Positions 16,051 through 20,723 of a DNA stretch of 20,723 bases are shown here, piece by piece. Where the stretch lies: assembly GCA_964415525.1 (NCBI GenBank), contig CAYQAS010000075.1, positions 1 through 20,723 of the forward strand, in the 5' to 3' direction. A model generated the notes under the pieces. The model was not told the origin of the DNA. It worked only from the letters and a program-made list of their open reading frames with translations, and did no database searches. This DNA is from CAZPUI01 sp964415525. GTDB taxonomy: Bacteria > Acidobacteriota > Holophagae > Holophagales > Holophagaceae. Each line of letters starts with the position of its first letter. Within the stretch, counting starts at the first letter, position 1. The position numbers and the translations under genes were made by a program.

Positions 16051-16796
16051 GGAAACAATATGAAATGATATGGCACGGGATTCCTTTTGAATCTTTTGCC
16101 AGGCTGTCAGCGACTAATTTACCCGATTCATCCTTCTACACTCGTTTTTATGAATTATTGCATCATAAATGTCGTAGCATTGATGACCTGGATCAATCAT
16201 GGGTTAGGCTCAAACGCCAGGTAGCAGGGTTAATAATAAATAATCCAGAGTTCAAGAAAAGCGATAGAATACTGTCAGTAGGATGTGGTTTAGGATTAAT
16301 TGAAATGGTGTTGTTGCAAGAGGGTTTTTGTAATGTAGAGATTACAGAGGTGTCAGAAACACCTTTAAAATGGGTTCGGCCGTTGTTGCCCGTAAAAAAT
16401 GTGCATGTCGGGTTCTTTCCCGATTGCATTCCTCATAATGAAAAATATGATTTAGTATTATTAATTAGCGTAGAGTATTTCCTAAATAAAAAAGAATTAT
16501 TGAATTTACTTCGTTCCGTTCATGACAGGTTAATGCCTGGTGGGGCTTGCTTGCTAGTAAGTTGGTCTTTCGATATCGTGAGCTTTCCAGACCGCTTATT
16601 ATTAAAAATCAAGGATTATGTCCGTCAATGGATTTACATGAAAAAAGAGCACCATAAAGTGCAGTTTATTGGATACTTAAGACTACCGTCTGAGTTCCGT
16701 CGGGCTATGCGCGCTGCTGGATATGTCAATTGTCGCGATGGTATGCTGGATAAAGAAACTCATTGGAATACATATTGGATAAGAGGGAATAAATAA
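16047..16796 (+). CDS. SAM-dependent methyltransferase
   Basis: The 249-residue protein carries motif I ILSVGCGLGLIEM (75-87), ITEVSET as motif II, and YDLVLLISVEYFLNKKELLNLL leading to HDRLMPGGACLLVSWSFD, a class I methyltransferase pattern with a conserved post-motif III. It starts at a GTG that overlaps the kinase stop (GTGA, 16047-16050) and has little ribosome-binding sequence of its own, so it likely depends on translational coupling. With the two preceding genes it forms a methyltransferase-kinase-methyltransferase trio. A basic stretch near 185-205 (IKDYVRQWIYMKKEHHK) may help contact membrane or polymer. Substrate unknown. Confidence 0.82.
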   Translation: MRKQYEMIWHGIPFESFARLSATNLPDSSFYTRFYELLHHKCRSIDDLDQSWVRLKRQVAGLIINNPEFKKSDRILSVGCGLGLIEMVLLQEGFCNVEITEVSETPLKWVRPLLPVKNVHVGFFPDCIPHNEKYDLVLLISVEYFLNKKELLNLLRSVHDRLMPGGACLLVSWSFDIVSFPDRLLLKIKDYVRQWIYMKKEHHKVQFIGYLRLPSEFRRAMRAAGYVNCRDGMLDKETHWNTYWIRGNK

Positions 16797-16810
16797 ACGG
16801 GTAAGAGATT

Positions 16811-18367
16811 ATGAAAAGCAATCTTGTTGTGTTGATCAATCCGAGCCATGACGATGAAGTGCCAGAGAAAATAGCCGTTTCTCATGGAGCTAAATCTAGA
16901 AAAGTCAGGAGATATGATCCGCCGATATCACTAATCAACCTTGGGGGATTTATCCGTGACCATGGATACGATGTTGTGATACTGGATACATTCCTAGAAT
17001 CGAATTATCAGGATAAGATAAAACAACTTTTAAAAGAGAGCCCTTTAATTATTGGTTTTTCAGTGATTCTTGGTAAGTATACAAAAAATGCGATAACGTT
17101 GACAAATATGATTAAAGACATGAATAAAGATGTACCCATAGTTTGGGGGGGGAAATTGGTGCATCTGGCAAATCAACTGATTTTGGAACATTTGGATGTT
17201 GATTATATCGTTATTGGAGACGGGGAAGCTCCTTTTCTTAATCTACTAAACAATATCAAAAATGGTAAAGTAAATGAAATCCCAGGGGTTGGATTCAAGG
17301 AAAAGAATCGCACGGTCATTAAGACAAATGAGAATACTATCGTAAATTTGGATGATATTTACATTAGTAAAGATTTTGGATGGGATCTTGTTAAACCGAA
17401 TGTTAATGCACGTCAAATACCATATTTTATAAATCTGTATACGAGCAGAGGATGTAAATTTAATTGTTCATTTTGTTATCTCAAGGATATTCGAGGACTT
17501 GCAAGTAAGCTTCGGTTCAGAAGAAGATCGTCGAAAAACATAATAAGCGAAATTGATTATCTTAATAAGAACTATGGGATTAATGTTGTGACCTTTGGGG
17601 ATGATGACTTTCTTTCAGATTTGAATGAAATTAAGCCAATAATCGAATATATGAAAGAGAATAGAATTCTAATAGAGCATCTATGGACTAATGTTTATAA
17701 TATTACTCCTGAAGCAATAGAATTACTAGCCGGTACATGTCAAACGATCTGCTATTCAATAGAAACCGTGTCTCCTAGATTACAAAAAATACTAAACAAG
17801 AGGATTTCTTTGGATAGGATAATTGAAGCTAATAAGCTATTGCGAAGAGCTGGAATAAATACTGTACATAATATACTATTTGGCATACCAACAGAAACAG
17901 ACGACGAAACAAAAGCCAATATTGATTGTTTAAAGACTCTTAAGGAAATCAATCCTCATGTAAGGGCAAACACATATATCTTGAGTCCTATACCGGAAAC
18001 ACCAATATTTGAATTCGCAAAAAAAATTACTCAGAAAAATATTGAGTGGAATATGGATGATTTAGCAAATTTTCATTTCAGGTATATGGGAAAGACGGCT
18101 TCAAAGTTTAGACCTTATCTTTCAGCGGATGAGAATTTATTCTATGAGACGGTGTCTGAGCTTACCAATGAATTATTTACAGAACTGAATGATGAGCCAT
18201 CTGAAGAACAGCTCAACAAAATACAGAGTGATAAAAGATTAAGCTATTTATTTGGTGATATAGATAAAATTAACAGGCCTACAGAAAAGGTTAGGAAATA
18301 TATTCTAGACCAAGTGATTGAGGCTATGGATCAAGGACTTTCAATGCCGACAATTGAACCTTTTTAA
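16811..18367 (+). CDS. B12-binding-domain radical SAM protein (2)
   Basis: This 518-residue protein has the same layout as the one at 9372. The N-terminal cobalamin-binding-like domain contains PPISLINLGGFIRDHGYDVV, IIGFSVILG and IVWGGKLVH. The radical SAM domain has Cys215-x3-Cys219-x2-Cys222 (CKFNCSFC) and VTFGDDDFLSD, and SIETVSPRLQKILNKRISL is the usual strand after the SAM site. Again no DxHxxG cobalamin ligand motif is seen. The C-terminal 90 residues are charged and probably form a separate helical domain. The reaction is unknown; it may modify a sugar, a lipid carrier or the aminated precursor. It sits 14 bases after the methyltransferase and is followed by a second class III aminotransferase, echoing the radical SAM plus aminotransferase combination at 4016-7085. 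Confidence 0.87.
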   Translation: MKSNLVVLINPSHDDEVPEKIAVSHGAKSRKVRRYDPPISLINLGGFIRDHGYDVVILDTFLESNYQDKIKQLLKESPLIIGFSVILGKYTKNAITLTNMIKDMNKDVPIVWGGKLVHLANQLILEHLDVDYIVIGDGEAPFLNLLNNIKNGKVNEIPGVGFKEKNRTVIKTNENTIVNLDDIYISKDFGWDLVKPNVNARQIPYFINLYTSRGCKFNCSFCYLKDIRGLASKLRFRRRSSKNIISEIDYLNKNYGINVVTFGDDDFLSDLNEIKPIIEYMKENRILIEHLWTNVYNITPEAIELLAGTCQTICYSIETVSPRLQKILNKRISLDRIIEANKLLRRAGINTVHNILFGIPTETDDETKANIDCLKTLKEINPHVRANTYILSPIPETPIFEFAKKITQKNIEWNMDDLANFHFRYMGKTASKFRPYLSADENLFYETVSELTNELFTELNDEPSEEQLNKIQSDKRLSYLFGDIDKINRPTEKVRKYILDQVIEAMDQGLSMPTIEPF

Positions 18368-18399
18368 TAATGGACCTATAAATATAAGAGAGGCTGTTT

Positions 18400-19143
18400 G
18401 TGTTTGACTGTAAAGATATTATATATAATAAAAACTGGTATAAAGATGCTCACTTATCCTATAAAGAACAATTAAGGATGCCAATTGTCGATAATCTTTC
18501 AGGAGCTGTACGAGATAAAGGTTATAAATATACTACATGCCACGGGCGAGTTAAGATTAATCCGATAGTCTTTAAATCTGGATGCGGATGTGTTCTTAGA
18601 GATGTCGATGAAAACCTTTTTTTGGATTTTGGTTCTGGGATTTATGTAACAAATCTAGGTCATTCCCATCCCAAAATAGCTGAAGCAGTATCCCGCCAAG
18701 CAAAATCTCTCATGAACTGTCACGATTACATGACCCCGATTAAAGCTGCATTTTTAGAAAGACTGGCCAACACCATTGGCGGTGATTTGAGTAATATTCA
18801 CCTTTACGATAATGGTACTACAGCAATTGAGTTTGGTATCAGGGCAGTTAGAGCAATAACGGGTAAACATGAAATAATATCATGCTTTTCAGACCACCAT
18901 GGAAAATCGATGGGATCGTCAGCACTAGGACGTGTCTCTTATATTAATGGGCCAACGAGGTTGCCTGGATTCTATATGGTGCCCAGGCCAGATCGCTACC
19001 GCCCAATATGGACAAAACCCGATGGTTCCATTGACACGGACGCTTATATTAATTTTTATGATTTGTTTATTAAAGAAGCAACTACAGGAGCGCTTGCTGC
19101 GTATATACTTGAGCCGATTCAGGGTTGGGGGGGCAGCCCTTGA
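18400..19143 (+). pseudogene. Class III aminotransferase, truncated to its N-terminal half
   Basis: A GTG at 18400 with GAGAGG at 18388-18393 opens a 247-codon frame clearly of class III aminotransferase type: FLDFGSGIYVTNLGHSHPKI (75-94), DNGTTAIEFGIRAVR (the PLP phosphate-binding region) and ILEPIQGWGGS (236-246). The frame then stops at TGA 19141-19143. The full paralogue at 5694 has roughly 200 more residues after the equivalent point, including the PLP-binding Asp and Lys. Those are missing here, so the protein cannot be a working aminotransferase. Sequence after about 19138 belongs to a different gene on the other strand; no frame recovers the missing half, so this is not a simple frameshift. 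It is either a deletion product or an assembly join. Upstream features look normal, so the source gene was probably functional. Confidence 0.85.
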
Positions 19144-20305
19144 TTGCTATCATCTCCTTGATATCAGGATTCTCCTTGTTGGCCTGGTACATGCATTTTC
19201 CCAGAAGAATCGTCTTTTTCTTGCCGGGAGTCGGTTTCATTCTTTTTCCTGTCAGGACCTCAACTCGGTCCCACGGCTCCCCTTTCCAGGCATACCTGAT
19301 GGCAGACAGTATTAACCCGTTTACGCCTGAACAATAAGTGCACATGGACAGATCATACTTGCGGTAGGATACTCCCCTGATTCCCATCTTTGCAAGAGGA
19401 AGAGGCAAAGACCCGTCACCGGTTTCACTGTATTGAAAATCATATTCATGCCGGGAGGCAACAGATTCAATTTTCTCTCCGACCACTTCTATATCTGAAA
19501 GATCACAGGGCCTCTTTCTGTTCTTTGCCGCATTCAATAGATGCGGAACCTCTGAACCGTCGTATCCTAGAATTTTAGCGCCAACAAGATCGGCGGACAG
19601 CACATCGGAAGATGCTGCTAAAAGATTGCTCCTGCGAATGCGTCCGTCGAAGCTTGGTCCCCGTTCATTTGTATAAATACCATCCAGAAGAGTCAACATG
19701 GGAGGCATTTTATCGGCAAGTCTTGCCACCATAAAATTCAAGTCTTTTACGGTGTCAGCGCTGTGGCAGAGCTTGCGGGATTTAATGTCTATCATGCCTT
19801 TAAGATTTTTAATGCCCAGGCTTACAACTGTTTGATTGTGAGATTTCATAACAGGAATATCAACCACAAAATCGCTGTGCATTATGTCGGTATTAAATGA
19901 AAGAGTAATTCCATCCCCAAGATCAACCTTTTCGAAGGGTCTTTCAAAAACATTAATATACTTAACACCATACCTTTTTTTTAATTCTCTATATCCCAGG
20001 CTTTCAAAGGCATGAGCAGGAGTTGCCATATCCTTCGGGGCCATAGTAACTGTCCCTTCTCCGATAGTTATATCGTCAATGCCTCTTTCTTTTAAAAGCA
20101 CAACCATGTCTTCGATGACTCTGGAAGTCGTTATTACGCCCCATTTGGGGAAATTTACAGTGCGTGTCCAGAAGACAATGTTCGGTTTTATGAAAACCTT
20201 TGCCTTTGAAGGAAGATGATCAAGGCCATGTGAAAGTTCAACGGCTTTCCTCACGGATTCATATGGTTTTTCATATTTTACAACAGCCACGACCGATTTT
20301 TTCAT
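19082..20305 (-). CDS. DUF362 family protein, C-terminus replaced at junction
   Basis: The 407-codon minus-strand frame begins with MKKSVVAVVKYEKPYESVRKAVEL and contains KVFIKPNIVFW, TISRVIEDM-like and VVDIPVMKSHNQTVVSLGIKNLKGMI segments, all typical of DUF362 (PF04015), a family of unknown function common in anaerobes. C-terminal cysteines occur in SMCTYCSG (CxxC), LLGKCMYQ and IKGCPP, perhaps Fe-S ligands (inference). The start is well supported: AT-rich spacer and GGAGGAG (plus positions 20315-20321), 9 bases upstream. After the conserved GCPP (19127-19138) the last 16 or so residues are read from the opposite strand of the broken aminotransferase gene and are probably not native. The genuine C-terminus, likely a short helix, is missing. 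It lies downstream of etfA in the same direction. Confidence 0.85.
   Translation of the reverse strand: MKKSVVAVVKYEKPYESVRKAVELSHGLDHLPSKAKVFIKPNIVFWTRTVNFPKWGVITTSRVIEDMVVLLKERGIDDITIGEGTVTMAPKDMATPAHAFESLGYRELKKRYGVKYINVFERPFEKVDLGDGITLSFNTDIMHSDFVVDIPVMKSHNQTVVSLGIKNLKGMIDIKSRKLCHSADTVKDLNFMVARLADKMPPMLTLLDGIYTNERGPSFDGRIRRSNLLAASSDVLSADLVGAKILGYDGSEVPHLLNAAKNRKRPCDLSDIEVVGEKIESVASRHEYDFQYSETGDGSLPLPLAKMGIRGVSYRKYDLSMCTYCSGVNGLILSAIRYAWKGEPWDRVEVLTGKRMKPTPGKKKTILLGKCMYQANKENPDIKEMIAIKGCPPNPESAQVYTQQALL
19127..19138. other. Breakpoint: microhomology junction between two truncated genes
   Basis: The stretch GGGGGGGCAGCC reads as W-G-G-S in the plus-strand aminotransferase (EPIQGWGGS, a conserved motif) and as G-C-P-P in the minus-strand DUF362 gene (KGCPP, also conserved). 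Left of it only the aminotransferase makes sense; right of it only DUF362 does. Both genes lose their C-terminal parts exactly here. It includes a run of seven G. Confidence 0.8.
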
Positions 20306-20314
20306 ATAATCATT

Positions 20315-20321
20315 CTCCTCC
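20315..20321 (-). promoter_or_regulatory. Strong ribosome-binding site of the DUF362 gene
   Basis: On the minus strand GGAGGAG lies 9 bases before the ATG at 20303-20305. A nearer ATG gives only two codons before a stop, so the annotated start is the one served by this site. Confidence 0.75.
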
Positions 20322-20338
20322 GATATTTACTCAACAAT

Positions 20339-20543
20339 TCAAATCTGATGGTTTCTTAAAAAGTCATATGCGAACGGATTTGAGATTTTTTGGAAATAGA
20401 TTTTTAAATTACTGAGCGTTAAAAATCACAAGGCTTTGAGGGCGTCAGCCCCAACCTTCTTGTGATTTAGCGAAGTGATTTAAAAATCCCCAAAAAGCTC
20501 ATTAAGTGAGCATATTTAGACTTTTTACGATACCATCAAATCT
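20339..20543. repeat. TCAAATCT direct repeat flanking the MITE-like element
   Basis: TCAAATCT occurs at 20339-20346 and 20536-20543, immediately outside (and on the right by two bases inside) the terminal inverted repeats. Collapsing the two copies gives an empty site where etfA would end at the same TGA and be followed after 33 bases by the DUF362 ATG. Confidence 0.6.
20347..20537. mobile_element. 191-bp near-palindromic MITE-like element
   Basis: The element starts with GATGGTTTCTTAAAAAGTC, and its right end is the reverse complement of GATGGTATCGTAAAAAGTC: 17 of 19 positions match. Pairing continues inward imperfectly through ATATG/CATAT, TTTTTTGG/CCAAAAAG, ATTTTTAAAT/ATTTAAAAAT and ATCACAAGG/CCTTcTTGTGAT to a central GGGC-GTCA-GCCC hairpin near 20441, so almost the whole element can fold into one long stem. 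It has no coding frame of note. AAATCT flanks it on both sides (20341-20346 and 20538-20543), as expected of a target duplication; the identity extends to TCAAATCT if two bases are counted from the right element end. Similar GACTTTTTACGA...CCATCA repeats are, to my recollection, frequent in deltaproteobacterial genomes. As RNA it would form a strong hairpin between etfA and DUF362. Confidence 0.75.
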
Positions 20544-20723
20544 CTCTTTTCCCGTATTCTTCAAGAAAAGCGGGAATAAATTTTTTGAGATCTTCCACTA
20601 CACAAACATCCGATTCATTGAAAATCGCCGCACCGGGATCTTTATTTATTGAAACAATGAATCCGGCCCCCCGCATTCCGGCCAGATGCTGCGAAGCGCC
20701 TGAAATACCGCAAGCCACATAAA
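20536..20723 (-). CDS. etfA: Electron transfer flavoprotein alpha subunit, C-terminal end (5' part outside window)
   Basis: The minus-strand frame enters at the window edge and ends at TGA (20536-20538). It encodes YVACGISGASQHLAGM, then SINKDPGAAIFNESDVCVVEDL and FIPAFLEEY, the characteristic FAD-binding C-terminal domain of EtfA, in which SGASQHLAGM contacts FAD and NKDP..AIF is invariant in most members. EtfA with EtfB passes electrons from acyl-CoA and other dehydrogenases to quinone or ferredoxin systems. Only about 61 residues are visible; the start is outside. The reading frame runs through a GTG at 20716-20718, which codes for Val here. The stop codon lies at the edge of the palindromic element and would be the same TGA without it. 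Downstream in the same direction is the DUF362 gene. Confidence 0.9.
   Translation of the reverse strand, partial: YVACGISGASQHLAGMRGAGFIVSINKDPGAAIFNESDVCVVEDLKKFIPAFLEEYGKREI

Noticed and set aside
18400..19143. Aminotransferase truncation as a simple frameshift in the seven-G run
   Set aside because: Adding or removing a G does not recover aminotransferase sequence: all bases after 19138 belong to a well-conserved DUF362 gene on the other strand for more than 1.1 kb.
18932..19315. 127-residue plus-strand frame crossing the junction
   Set aside because: It runs out of frame through the aminotransferase and antisense to DUF362, with low-complexity composition and no recognisable domain.
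1..20723. CRISPR array, tRNA or rRNA genes, insertion-sequence transposase
   Set aside because: Reading both strands showed no regularly spaced repeats, no cloverleaf-like CCA-ended gene that I could recognise, and no transposase motif; the only mobile-type sequence is the small palindromic element.

Overview
The window is mostly a surface-polysaccharide (O-antigen or capsule type) biosynthesis locus of a Gram-negative bacterium, joined at its right end to an unrelated metabolic locus. A CapD/WbpM-type dehydratase, a Wzz-type chain-length regulator and a Wzx-type flippase support the first part. An ETF alpha-subunit gene next to a DUF362 gene, plus a deltaproteobacterial-looking palindromic repeat, suggest the Desulfobacterota or relatives. 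That assignment is inference; no rRNA or taxonomic marker is present.

Layout, left to right. 2-100: C-terminal tail of a fold-type I aminotransferase entering from outside. 108-2951: membrane nucleotide-sugar 4,6-dehydratase, then a Wzz-like protein. 3108-7529: an unusual sugar-acid module made of a NeuB-family synthase without a SAF domain, a SPASM-type radical SAM enzyme, a NeuA-family CMP-sugar synthetase, a class III aminotransferase and a VOC enzyme. 7526-9122: two methyltransferases. 9372-12417: a B12-binding-type radical SAM enzyme overlapping the flippase gene. 12414-14189: a LIC12162-family putative transferase. 14228-16796: a tightly coupled methyltransferase, kinase-fold phosphotransferase and methyltransferase trio. 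16811-18367: a second B12-type radical SAM enzyme. 18400-19143: the N-terminal half of a second class III aminotransferase. Genes 108-19143 are all on the + strand, with short gaps or 4-base ATGA/GTGA overlaps in many places.

At about 19127-19138 that aminotransferase stops abruptly inside a conserved motif. It meets, tail to tail, a minus-strand DUF362 gene that also loses its C-terminus at exactly this point, over an 11-12 base G/C-rich stretch that fits both families. This is either a deletion/rearrangement breakpoint or an assembly chimera. To its right, DUF362 and the end of etfA (minus strand) are separated by a 191-bp near-palindromic MITE-like element flanked by a direct repeat. Removing it restores a tight etfA-DUF362 gene pair.

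Working model (inference): the locus makes a CMP-activated nonulosonic-acid-like sugar modified by amination, methylation and radical chemistry, assembles it on a lipid carrier, flips it with Wzx, controls chain length with Wzz, and may cap or decorate it with kinase and methyltransferase activities. No Wzy polymerase, no NeuC/PseG/LegG-type substrate supplier and no classical GT2/GT4 glycosyltransferase is visible, so the locus is either incomplete or unconventional.
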